Shown here piece after piece: positions 23,722 through 34,309 of a stretch of 64,000 nt of DNA; position 1 is the first letter of the stretch; every line of letters starts with the position of its first letter. The position numbers were made by a program, and so were the translations under genes. The stretch comes from Progne subis subis (lineage: Eukaryota; Chordata; Aves; Passeriformes; Hirundinidae), in the NCBI GenBank assembly GCA_022316685.1, contig JAKJHU010000569.1, positions 62,001-126,000 of the forward strand, read 5' to 3'. Below the pieces are notes generated by a model that saw only the letters and a program-made list of their open reading frames with translations, had not been told where the DNA came from and did not search any database.

Positions 23722-24459
23722 TTATCTCTTTGAGCTCTTTTCCCTTTTCTGCTCTCGTGCCCCCTCGTTAGCTAACAAGCTCTCTTCGTTTTCATTGGCA
23801 ACGAGCCCACTATCTAAATGACCTTCTTTGTTTTCTGTCCTGCTTTCCTTCTCGGATTCAGCGCTATCTTGAGGCGCATAAGGTGGGGGTCCCTCCCCCG
23901 CTTTTCCAGCATTCCTAGCTTCTTCAGCTAGATTGTTGTAAAATGACTGCATCTCTTTTATCGCCTCAGCGAGTGACCTTGAGTTTGGAGGCTCTGAAGC
24001 GAGCTCTTGCTCCTCCGAGCCTCTGCACTCCGCAGAACTAACCCCATCAACACTCTGCACATTATCACTAATTTTCAGACTGCATTCTTTTACACTCTGA
24101 AAATTCTCAACAACAGTTCCCTCTGAGAAAGTTTGCGTCGCTGCCGCGATACCCAATTGAGGAGAAATCTTTAAACAATTTCGGGCAGCTTTCCATGTTT
24201 CTTGCTCATGTAGAGCCTTCTGTAAAGCTTCCACGACCCTTCCCCATGCCTTAAGATTTTTCCCTGAGCCAGAAGACATTGTGTCTTCAGCAAGAGCCTT
24301 AGTGCATTGATCCCAAACATCTGGGTGGAGGATATCCACCGGTCTATCAATAATACTAAGTTGCAAAAGCCTCGTCTCTGCGAGGGTAAAATCTTTTGCT
24401 TTACAATCAATTCCCCACTGCTTATGAATCTGAGATACGACCTTCATGAGGGCTTCCAT
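23722..24459 (-). pseudogene. gag: ERV gag, matrix region
   Basis: A 245-codon frame beginning with the first ATG after the leader. The N-terminal part resembles the alpharetrovirus matrix (a helical KNLKAWGRVVEALQ segment). A GPPPYAP late-domain motif that recruits the ESCRT machinery for budding lies at about residue 178. The frame stops at 23,722 before a 44-bp repeat array, so capsid is not joined in frame. A fragment of the structural polyprotein in a defective provirus. Confidence 0.75.
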
Positions 24460-24555
24460 CCTCCTCACGGGTCCTGGGGCGTCCCCCTCGCCGAGCTGGC
24501 CCGCCGCTCGGCCGTCGTTCACCCGTCCAGGCGACTCCCGATCTCCCGGGCGACT

Positions 24556-24574
24556 CCCGGGGGTTTCGGCACCA
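24556..24574 (-). other. tRNA-Phe-type primer binding site
   Basis: Two bases inside the 5' LTR, reading tggtgccgaaaccc on the minus strand, the complement of the 3' end of tRNA-Phe with CCA. The match weakens after 14 bases because of two extra C. Confidence 0.75.
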
Positions 24575-24576
24575 CT

Positions 24577-24869
24577 TGCTGCCTCCGCTGAGGCGTAGCG
24601 ACCTGGTTCGGGAACGACACGGCAGCCACAGCCAGGCTGCTCGGGCCACCAGCTCACAGACACCAGTGTGGTGGACGGCTAATGGCGTTTATTAACTGGT
24701 TACATGGAGTTATAAAACCTCTGTTTGCTACATCACATCCGTCTGCTTACGTTACAAGTTAGGTGTTGCTTACCTTATCAAGGACACTAACCAACTAAGT
24801 GTTGAGGGAGGGGTTCTGTCTGCCCGTACAACGCGATATCTTCCGACCGCCTGTCCCTAATCTCCCACA
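24577..24869 (-). repeat. 5' LTR of the left-arm ERV
   Basis: 293 bp, TG...CA termini on the minus strand (tgtgggagattaggg ... gaggcagca). It differs from the 3' LTR at one base that I could find: C at about 24,599 against T at 21,613. Confidence 0.93.
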
Positions 24870-24875
24870 AGTCCC

Positions 24876-25075
24876 TGGATATAATCAAATTTAGAGGTAG
24901 CATCCCAATTTCGGCCATGAACCCCTGGAGGAGGACAGTTCTTTCCCACAGGAGGGAAAGCACGGAACTTCAGAGTTTCAGGGGCAGATGAGAAGCAGCC
25001 CTCAACATGTCAAGGTCATCTGGACCAGTCAGGAGGCCCCCAAGGCCCAGACAGACAGACCAGTTCTGTGTTCTT
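24876..25075 (+). repeat. ~185-bp tandem array, left arm (inner part)
   Basis: Continuation of the unit interrupted by the retroviral insertion; joining it to 21,584 restores the spacing to the previous unit (189 bp). Confidence 0.75.
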
Positions 25076-25079
25076 GGAT

Positions 25080-26330
25080 CCTTGGGACATGCAGCATCAC
25101 AATTTCTTATGGTTCCATGAGGCTCCATAGTATCAGAACAGAACTTTGTTTCCAAGAGGTTCAGTGATATCAGAGTGGTCTTCTTGCTTCCGCAGTTGCA
25201 CACTGGCCCCTTGCTTCCATGAGGCCTTGCAGTGTCCCAATGGTTTCCTTGGTTCTGTGAGGCCCTGTGGTGTCACAATGGCCCTGTGGTTCCATGGGGA
25301 CTCAGAGTTCCACAATGGTCTCTCCAGTGGCTCACAGTATCACAATGGGCTCCTGGGTTCCACAAGGCCCTGCAGAGCCCCTTGATTCAATGAGGCCTCA
25401 AAGTGCCATGATGGTCTCCAGGATTCCATGAGGCCTCACAGTATCACAAAGACACCTTGGTTCCCTGAGGTCCTGAAGTGTGGAAAGGCGCCTTGATTCC
25501 ATTGGGTGACTCATTGTTACATGAGTTCTTAGTTCCATGGAGCCCTGTAGTGTTGCAGTGGCCTCCTTGGTTCCATGGTGACACAGTGTCACAATGTTCC
25601 TTTGGATCTACAAGGCCCCAGAGTGTCACAATGGCCCCTTGCTGCCATGAGGCCGTGCAATGTCACAATGGTCTCATTGGTTCCCTGAGGCCCTGCAGTT
25701 CCACAATGGCCCTTTGGTGTCACAAGGCCTTGAAGTGTCATCATGGTCTCAAGGGGTTCCCCCAGTGCTTCACAATGGCCTCCTTGGTTCCATGATGCCC
25801 TGTTGTATAACAATGGTCTCCTTGGTTCCACAGTCAGAATGTCCTTGTGGTCTCATGGAGCCCCACAGTGTCACGATGATCCCCTTGATTCCATGAGGCC
25901 CTGCTGTGCTACAATGACCCATTGGTTATACAAGGACCTACAGTGGAACAATGGCTCCTTGGTCCCAGTGGGTCCTGAAGTTTCAAAATGATCTCCATGG
26001 TTCCATGAGGTCGCACAATGTCACAATGGATTTTTGGTTCCATGAGATTTTGTACTGCCAACAGCAGTCTCTTTGGTTCCACAGTGTCACAAGGGACCCT
26101 TTGTTCCATGAGGTTCAGTGGTGAAACATGGACACCATGATCCCATGAGGTTCTGCAGTGTCACAATGGACTCCTTGGTTCTGCAGCCCTGCTGTGTCAC
26201 CATGGACCCGTTGTTCCATGAGGTTCCGTAGTGTCACCATGGTCCCTTTGGTTCCACAAGGCCTTGCTGTGCCACAATGGCCCCTTGGTTCCATGAGGTT
26301 CTGTACTGTACACAGATTCTCCTTGGTGTG
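25080..26330 (-). repeat. ~38-bp minisatellite, left arm
   Basis: More than 25 diverged units of ggttccatgaggccctgcag followed by tgtcacaatgg and ccccttggt, period 36-39 bp. Mirror array at 34,310-35,490. Confidence 0.88.
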
Positions 26331-26339
26331 GGAGGACAG

Positions 26340-26790
26340 ATTGTAAAGAGCATAGAGATAGTGCTGAAGGCAATCTCACCCCTGATAAATTGCAGCTGTA
26401 CTAATTCCCAAGAGTGGGAACAGCCTTGCCCTTAATAGATCCCAGCTATGTCCAATGAGAGTGAGTGTTACAACACAGTGGGTGATCTGGGCAAGAGTTA
26501 GATGGAGTCTGCAGGTTGTGCTGTGAGAAGCAGGGTCAAGCAAGCGTGTGAGGGACAGAGAGGGTCTGGTGCTCATGCAAGGGACAGGAAAGGACCAGTC
26601 CTGCAGGAGGAAGAGAGAAGGACTCAGAAGGCTGTGTGGAGCTGCCCATGGGTAGGCAGCAGAAAGAAATGTGGGAGAGTTTTCAGATATTATAAGAGAC
26701 TGACACCTGTGTCAGTCATGGCTCCACTATCAACTGGTGTCCCCTGTGAGGACTGGGAAACAATGAATGGTGACCCCGATGTGATCCTGG
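26340..26790 (+). mobile_element. Possible LTR end with tRNA-Trp-like primer site, left arm
   Basis: A TATA-like atattataagaga near 26,690, then gggaaaca, then tggtgaccccgatgtgat at 26,768-26,785, one base from the tRNA-Trp primer site of alpharetroviruses. The right arm has a more degraded version at about 33,870. No LTR start or partner LTR was found. 26,791-27,949 has an A-rich run (27,170-27,185) and no recognisable gene. Confidence 0.4.
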
Positions 26791-27949
26791 CAGATGACTA
26801 CAGACCAGTGAGACAGTGGAGCCCAGCTGAACTGAGCCAGGTGGGTCAAGAGCCTGAAGATCAGAGCAGGTGAAGAGAGTCTGAGAGCAAAACAGGGAGA
26901 CCTGAGAGCCTAAAATCCAGATGAATTGCAGCCAGGTGGATCTGAGAGCTTGAAAGCAATGTAGGCAGAACTGAAAGCCCAAGAGTCTGAATAACTTATG
27001 AGACACTGGCCCCAAGGTATGGCTGCAGTTTGTGGGTTCCTGGGGCAGCACGTGCCAGTGTTCACGGCAGCAATGCGTAGCTAGAAGTGGCAGCAGAGCT
27101 TTGAGAAGGTGGAGTGAGAGCTGCACAAAACAAATGTAAGACAAGCTTGGAGTGAGCAACTAACAGGAAAAAAAAAAAAAAAAAAGGAGGTGATTGAACT
27201 CAAAGGGAGGTAACGTCATGAAAATGAGTTTAGAACTGTACGAGGGAAAGTGTTGAAAAGAACTATACAAGAAGGAGAGTAACAGCAAACAGAGATGTTG
27301 CTTCAGCCAACAGAAGAGCTAAAATTGCAGAAGACAAAAGCAACAAAACCTGAGCAAGAGAATTTTCTAAAGCAGCAGTGGGAGCTAGAGACAGATTAGT
27401 TTTTTTATTCAGTTCAATGTGTTTATTTGCTGGTGAAAGAAAAATATTTTATTCAAAAGTTAAGATTCCATAGGCATAGATATCAGTAGGCATAAGGACA
27501 AAAGCAAATATTCCATGTAAGAGAATGATGTTCTATACTGTTAAGAACAAAACTAAACCAAAACAAACAAAGAAGAGAGAGTTAGCAATTACTGAGAAAG
27601 AAACTGAAAAGGTAGTTCTGCCACTGTAAACTTTCACTCTGAGTCTACCTTTCAAATAACACAATTGACCTATCTGAAGGAGAAATTCTCCTCAGGAGAA
27701 ATGTATTTTTGAAACTTTTCTTGGTTACCAGGAGTCCAGCCCAGCTCAGCAGCACAGATACAGCACAAAACCTTTAATGAGCCTCTCATGGATTTAGTGT
27801 TGTTTACATTCAACTTTGTCCCTGAGAGTATGTTCAAAAAACTTCTCAAGAACTCAAAGTTAAATTAAAACATTGAAGTTTCTTCAAGTTTTAATGGGTC
27901 CCACAGAGCAACCCAACTGAGGAAAGTTTCCCCAAGTTCCAGTTAGAGC

Positions 27950-28487
27950 AGAACACTGCAGCCAGTGATGACAGGTGGGGACAAACAAATCAAAGGTGTC
28001 TCTGATGCTCAGCAAACCCAGATGTGTTTCAGGAATGCAAAGGGCCAAGGCCTGAGCCCCAGCCCCTGCCAAGGCAGATCCTGTCCCTCCCTCAGTGCTC
28101 AGGGCTCTTCCCGGGACACTGGGATGTGGGGATGTGCAATGCCAAGGGCAGCACCATGGGGCGGCCCCTGCCAGGCTGCTGAGCAGGGACAAGGAGGCAA
28201 TGAGGCCCCAGGCCTGCCAGGGTCACTTGTCTCCTGCTCATGGCTCAGGCCCAGGGCCAGCAGCCATGGCCCAAGTGCTGCAGGAGTTGGCTGTGTCAGG
28301 GCCTTTCAGCTGCTGCCCATCCCTGTGCCCTATCCAGCCCAGGCTGTCCTACGGTGTCCATGCCCTGCGCCTCTGTCCCTGCAGGCTGTCGTCATCCCCC
28401 GGCTGCCCCACCTCGCTGGCCCCTTCCTTTGCTGACAGCTCTGTGTCCTGCCTGCCTCTACCTGGCCACACAAAGCATTGGGCATGA
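27950..28487 (+). repeat. Conserved GC-rich block, copy 2
   Basis: Open frame 27,965-28,435 aligned with copy 1 end to end. It marks the inner edge of the left arm; homology with the right arm ends just after it. Confidence 0.7.
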
Positions 28488-28859
28488 AACCAGGAGGGTT
28501 AATTCAACTTTTACCATGCTTGTGAAGTTTTAGCACAGGAACAAGGCATGCAGGGCCTGCTTTCTCAGCAAGGATGGTTTTTTGACATATAGAAGCCATC
28601 TGGCTCAAGAGCGCCATGATAGAAAAAAAACAAGGAGTGGATCTGGGAATTTGGGTTGACTTTTATGGTAATGGATAAATTGTCATACACAAGTAGCAAC
28701 TGTATATAAGTAATACTCTTATAATCACATGTCCATGTAAGGTTATGAGTCACCCTGTATTAGAACTCAAGCCTGAACAAGTAAAGCCTTCTTAATTGCA
28801 AATTATTGTTAAGGCATCTTATTTTGGAGATCTGGTGACAGCAGCACCTTGCAGAATCA

Positions 28860-30480
28860 AGGAGTCTACAGTGACACCTTGGAATCTCATGGAACCAAAA
28901 TCCTTTTTGACACAGCAGGGCCACATGGAAACAATGGTCCATTGTGGTACTGCAGATCCAAGGAGACCCTTGTGACATTCTGGAACCTCATGGAATCAAA
29001 AGTATAGTGTGACAGAGAAAGGCTTCATGAAACCAGGAGCCCATTTTTACACAGCAAGATCTTGTTTGAACAATGGAACCATTGTTGGTAGTATAGAAAC
29101 TCATGGAACCAAGGGGCCATTGTGACACACCAGGGCTGCATGGAATGAATGGTCCGTTGTGACAATGCAGATCCAGGAGACCATGGTGACACTGAGGGGC
29201 CTCGTGAAACCAAGGGGCCATTCTGACACAGCAAGGCCTGAGTCCATTGTGACACTGCAGAACATTACAGAACCAAGTTATACTTTGTTCTCATGTTATG
29301 CTGTGGGACCTCATGGATAAAGGGTTGGTGGTGACACTGCGAGACCAAGGAGAGTGTTGGCAGTATTTAAGCTCATGAAATGAGAAGTCTGTTGTGACAA
29401 AGGATGACCTCATGGAACCAAGGGCCATTGTGACTCTGTTGGGCCTCATGGAAGCACGAGCCATTGTGACACAGCATGGCCACATGTAGCCAAGGGTTCA
29501 TTGTGACTGAGGACCCTCATGGAATCAAGAGTCCACTGTTACACTGTGGGGCTCTGTGGAGCCAAGGGGACCACAGTGACATTGCAGGGCCTCATGGAAC
29601 AATGGAGATTCTTCTGACACCTTGAGACCCACTGGAACCAAGGGGCCATTATAGCATGGCAGGGCCTCATGGAATCAAGGGGGCTCCAGTGAACACTGTG
29701 GGTGTCCATGGGATGAAGGGTCCATTCTGACACCGTGGAACCAAGGACACCATTGTGACACCATGGGGCACCATGGAACCCAAGGTCCATTGTGACACAG
29801 CAGGGCCTCATGAAACCCTGGAGGCCATTTGTACACATTGAGGCCCTGTGAAACCAAAGGGCCATTGTGGCATTTCAAAGCCTTGTGGATGAGCCAAGGG
29901 TTCCATCATGAAACTGTGGGACTTAATGGACCCAAGGGACAATTGAGGCACTTTGTGGCACCATTAAACCAATGAGAACATTGTGACACTGCAGGGCCCC
30001 GTGGAACTTAGGATTCATGGAACAGCATGGGAACCCATGGAACCAAATGTCCATTGTGACATTGTGGGGCCTCATGGAATCCTGGAGACCATTGTGGCAC
30101 TTCCAGGACTCACTGAACCAAGGGGCTCTGCAGGAGCCTTGTGGAACCCAGGAGACTCCTCTGACATTGTGTGTCTCGATGGACCGAGGGTCCATTGTGC
30201 TACTGCGGTACCAAGGAGACCCCTGTGACACTGCAAGGCCTCATGGAAGCAAGAGGGGACAATTGTGATGCCACGGGGCCCAATGGAAGCAAGGGGCCAG
30301 TGTGACACAGCTGGGCCTCATGCAGCCAAGGGGCCATGGTGATTCTGGGGAGCTCAACAGAACCAAGCGACCACTGTGACACTGCAGGACCATATGGAAT
30401 CATGGAGACCACTGTGACACTCTGCAGCCTCCTGGAAGCAAGGGGCCATTGTGACAACTCTGGGGCCCCATGGATCTTGG
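28860..30480 (+). repeat. ~38-bp minisatellite, spacer
   Basis: The largest block (about 40 units), same unit as the arm arrays and in the orientation of the right-arm array. It has no inverted partner. It ends just before the OR fragment. Confidence 0.88.
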
Positions 30481-30534
30481 AGCCACAGAAAGACAGCTCA
30501 GAGAGGAAGAGCAGCCAGTAGCTGAGCAGGGCAA

Positions 30535-30828
30535 AGCCGAGGAGACCCAAGCAGCAACACCCAGGTGGACACAGAGCTGAGGCTTCATGATGGCAGCACA
30601 GAGCAAAGGCTGGCAGATGGCAACATAGCGGTCAAAGGACATGACAACCAGAACGGCAAACTCTGTGCAGCCCAGGGCAAAATAGAAGTAGTTTTGGGCA
30701 AAGCAGCTGCTTTGTGAGAGAGTGTTCTGAGCAGAACTCAGCATGACAAACAATTTAGTGCTTGTGGAGGATGTAAACCAGATTTCCAGGAAGGCCAGGT
30801 TGCTGATGAAAAAGTACATAGGTGTGAG
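30535..30828 (-). pseudogene. Olfactory receptor fragment of a different family (TM2 to TM4)
   Basis: Reads LTPMYFFISNLAFLEIWFT (TM2), CFAQNYFYFALGCTEF (TM3) and VVMSFDRYVAICQPL (DRY region), then degrades within TM4. The sequence is closer to OR6/OR11-type receptors than to the OR14-like pair, by motif memory only. No start, TM1 or TM5-TM7 in the neighbourhood; flanked by the minisatellite on one side. Confidence 0.75.
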
Positions 30829-31369
30829 GGAGAGTGGGGACAGCAATGAGTGATCTCTGGAGTCCAGGGCAGCTCTTGAAACATGTGGTTTATTGCATAA
30901 TTTCTTGGTGCAAGAGCTTTGCTTAAGCTGCCAGCCACAGCTCAAAGTGTGCCCGAGCAAAGAAGCCTCAGTTCTTGTTACAATACATTATATCTCCTTC
31001 TGTGTTGAATATTCTAGTTTACACTAACCAACCAGTACAAGACACAAATGCTAGAGAATCTACATACAGCCTATAGGAACTACTACATTACCATACTGTG
31101 CCACATTCCAAACCCTAAAAGCTCCTTTCTAGACTCCTTTTCCCTGCCACCTTGGCAGGGCCCCTCCCCCTTGGACCCTTGACATCCTTTTGTCTGTAAG
31201 GGGTATTGCTCAATCAACAGGGCTCTTGCCTTCAGATCACTCAATCACTGTCTTCTGGCTGAGCATCCTACATCTCAAAGCTTGCTTTCATTTCTATTTC
31301 ACTCATAGGGTTCACGCTGTTAGAATCTTTTGCCAAGCAATCATATTTGTAAGGTTTTCCTGTTTCACC

Positions 31370-31810
31370 CTCTCCAGCAACCTCTCATCTGCCTTCAAAA
31401 TGCTGGGGGCCATGCTTCTGTTCCCATGGAAAAAAACATCTTTGTGTCTGCATCTATGGCCAAAACTGGGACTCTGCCTCCAAATTTCCTTAATCCAAGG
31501 ATATCTTCAAGAAAAAGCTCCCAGGACTGTCTGGGTTCCTTGGCATCCTGAGGGCCAGCTCTCATCTGCCTTTGAAACACTGGGGCTCTGCCCTTCACTT
31601 CCTGTGGAGAACTGTCATTTTGGTTCCAGACACCCACAGCTAAAATGGAATTCCATCTCAGGTACTCCCTATATATCCAAGGGTTCCTTTCAGACAAAAG
31701 CAGCAAGAAGAGAGAGGTCAGGCCTTTCCTTGGCCCTGGGTGAGTGCCTCTCCTCTGCCTTCAAAACCTTGGGATTCTGTAATTTCTTTTTTTTGAAAGA
31801 TTGATCCTTC
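31370..31810 (-). repeat. ~185-bp tandem array, spacer copy
   Basis: Units with atccaagg at about 31,495 and 31,676 (181 bp apart), in the same orientation as the right-arm array. Confidence 0.7.
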
Positions 31811-32093
31811 TTGTCCAGTTGCCCATGGCCTCAAGCACATAACTATATAGGGACAAAGGAGCTCTGTGTTCAGTGGAGTGGAGATGGAGGAGAGCAGAGG
31901 AGAGCCCTGGGAGTGCTTGAAGGGTGGTTTAAAAGACGGTGCATCCCTTTGAAATAGAAGAGAACAGCCAGAAAAGAAAAAAATAATGCCAAGGACACCT
32001 GGGGAGGCCAGACTGGAAAGAAAGAGAAAAGAATTTCTCTCCCAGGGCAGGGCTGTGGTGCAACATGTCCCCCAGAAGGAGTCTGGAGCCAGC

Positions 32094-32625
32094 CCAAGGC
32101 TGTGTGTGCCCAGGCAGAGGCAGGCAGGACGCAGAGCTGTCAGCAAAGGAAGGGGCCAGCGAGGTGGGGCAGCCGGGGGATGACGACAGCCTGCAGGGAC
32201 AGAGGTGCAGGGCATGGACACCGTAGGACAGCCTGGGCTGGAGAGGGCACAGGGATGGGCAGCAGCTGAAAGGCCCTGACACAGCCAACTCCTGCAGCAC
32301 TTGGGCCATGGCTGCTGGCCCTGGGCCTGAGCCATGAGCAGGAGACAAGTGACCCTGGCAGGCCTGGGGCCTCATTGCCTCCTTGTCCCTGCTCAGCAGC
32401 CTGGCAGGGGCCGCCCCATGGTGCTGCCCTTGGCATTGCACATCCCCACATCCCAGTGTCCTGGGAAGAGCCCTGAGCACTGAGGGAGGGACAGGATCTG
32501 CCTTGGCAGGGGCTGGGGCTCAGGCCTTGGCCCTTTGCATTCCTGAAACACATGCAGGTTTGCTGAGCATCAGAGACACCTTTGCCTTGTTTGTCCACAC
32601 CTGTCATCACTACCTGCAGTATTCT
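32094..32625 (-). repeat. Conserved GC-rich block, copy 3
   Basis: Open frame 32,610 down to 32,140. Inverted partner of copy 2 and inner edge of the right arm. Confidence 0.7.
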
Positions 32626-33101
32626 GCTCTAACTGGAACTTGGGGAAACTTTCCTCAGTTGGGTTGCTCTCTGGGACCCATTAAAACTTTAAGAAACGTC
32701 AATGTTTCAATTTAACTTTGAGTTCTTGAGAAGTTTTTTGAACATACTCTCAGGGATGAAGTTGAATGTAAACAACACTAAATCCATGAGTGGCTCATTA
32801 AAGGTCTTGTGCTCTGTCTGTGCTGCTGAGCTGGGCTGGGCTCCTGGCACCCAAGAAAAGTTTCAAAAATACATTTCTCCTGAGGAGAAATCCTCCTGCA
32901 GATGGGTCAATTGTGTTATTTGAAATGTAGACACAGAGTGAAAGTTTACAGTGGCAGAACTACCTTTGCTGTTCCTTTCTCAGTAATTGTTTACTCTCTC
33001 TACTTTCTTTGTTTTGGTTTAGTTTTGTTCTTAACAGTATAGGACATCATTCTCTTACATGGGATATTAGCTTTTGTCCTTATGCCTACTGATATCTATG
33101 C

Positions 33102-33443
33102 CTATGGAACCTTAACTTTTGAATACAATATGTTTGTTTCACCAGCAAATACACACACTGAACTGAAAAACAGAACTAATCTGTCTCTAGCTCTCACTGC
33201 TGCTTTAGTAAATTCTCTTGATCTTCTTTTAGTTTTTTTTTCTTTTGGGTCTTTTGTCTTCTGCAATTTCAGCTCTTCCGTTGGATGAAGCAACATCTCT
33301 GCTTGCTCTTTCTCTCCCTCTTGTCTTTGATCTTTTGAACACTCCGCTTCGTGTAGTTCTAAACTTGTTTTCATAATGTTTCTTTTCTTTGAGTATGGTT
33401 GTCTCCTTTTTAGGTTTTTTTTTGTGTTAGTTGGTCTCTCCAA
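33102..33443 (-). other. Lysine/glutamate-rich open frame, right arm
   Basis: A 113-codon frame starting MERPTNTKKNLKRRQPYSK. The left counterpart (27,160-27,500) is not open in the same way. Highly charged with no known domain; it could be a remnant of an element's gag-like gene, but this cannot be shown. Confidence 0.25.
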
Positions 33444-34309
33444 GCTTTTCTTACGAATGTAAGAAAAATGCTTTTGTGGAGCTCTGACTCCACCTCCCAG
33501 AGCTCTGACACCGCTTCTTGCTACACTGTGCTGCCGTGAACACTGGCAGGTGCTGCCCCAGGATCCTGCAAACTGCAGCTGTACCTTGGGGTCAGTGTCT
33601 CATAAGTCACCCGGACTCTTGGGCTTTCAGGTCTGCCTACATTGCTTTTAAGCTCTCAGATCCACCTGGCTGCAACTCGCCTGGATTTTTAGGCCCTCAG
33701 GTCTGCCTATTTTAGGCCTCTCAGGCACTCAGGTTCACCTGGCTCATGTCTTCAGGCTCTTGATCTGCCTGGCTCAGTTTGGCTGAGCTCCACCACCTCA
33801 CTGCTCTTAGGCCTGCAGTCATTCCTCAGTATAATGTCAGGGTCCCCATTCATTTTCACCCAGTCCTCACAGGGGGCACGAGTAGATGGTGGAGCCATGA
33901 CTGACACAGGTGTCAATCCCTTATTATCTACGAACTCTAATACCTTTCTCTCTGTAGCCTACCCATAGGCATCTCCACACAGCCTTCTGACTCCTCCTCT
34001 CTTCCTTTTGCAGGATGAGATAACTCTCTCCTGTCCCTTGCATCACTGCCTGACCCTCTCTGTCCCCCACAAGACTACTTGACCCTTCTTCCTCCCAGCA
34101 CAGCCTGCAGACTCCAACTGACTCTTGCCCAGCTCACCCACTGTGTTATAACACTCACTCTCATTGGACATAGCTGGGATCTATTAAGGGCAAGGCTGTT
34201 CCCACTCTTGGGAATTAGTACAGCTGCAATTTATCAGGGGTGAGATTGCCTTCAGCACTATCTCTATTCTCTTTACAATCTGTCCTCCCACACCAAGGAG
34301 AATCTGTGT

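Larger units (their letters stand above)
21585..24875 (-). mobile_element. Defective endogenous retrovirus, left arm only
   Basis: A minus-strand provirus between 6-bp target duplications agtccc (21,585-21,590 and 24,870-24,875). Order on its own strand: 5' LTR, primer site, partial gag (matrix region, then capsid), a deletion removing nucleocapsid, protease, polymerase and most of the surface Env, transmembrane Env, polypurine tract, 3' LTR. Gag resembles alpha/beta-type retroviruses while the transmembrane Env is gamma-type, so it is a mosaic lineage. The frame is broken between the two gag parts. It cannot encode a complete virus. The right arm has the unoccupied site near 35,995-36,000. 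Confidence 0.9.
1..28487. repeat. Left arm of giant imperfect palindrome
   Basis: This stretch recurs in reverse complement at 32,094-60,657. Anchor pairs I matched by eye include 1 with 60,657, the PIM stop at 3284 with 57,357, the LTR start at 8688 with 51,058, the OR start at 18,857 with 39,918, and the inner edge 28,487 with 32,094. The coordinate sum drifts between about 57,600 and 60,900 because of arm-specific insertions and deletions. Homology stops at the inner edge near 28,487. The outer edge is not visible because the arm reaches the first base of the window. Confidence 0.93.
28488..32093. other. Palindrome spacer
   Basis: About 3.6 kb between the arms with no inverted partner. 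It holds 370 bases of AT-rich sequence with no recognisable feature (28,488-28,860), a ~38-bp minisatellite (28,860-30,480), a partial olfactory receptor (30,535-30,828, minus), about 540 bases without a recognisable gene (30,829-31,370), a piece of the ~185-bp tandem array (31,370-31,810) and a 280-base lead-in to the GC-rich block of the right arm. That lead-in resembles 36,690-36,960, so part of the spacer is a direct duplicate of right-arm sequence. Confidence 0.8.

Noticed and set aside
24577..24869. ERV LTR and the right-arm solo LTR as the same family
   Set aside because: Similar length (293 and 291 bp) and 6-bp duplications, but the sequences and termini do not align.
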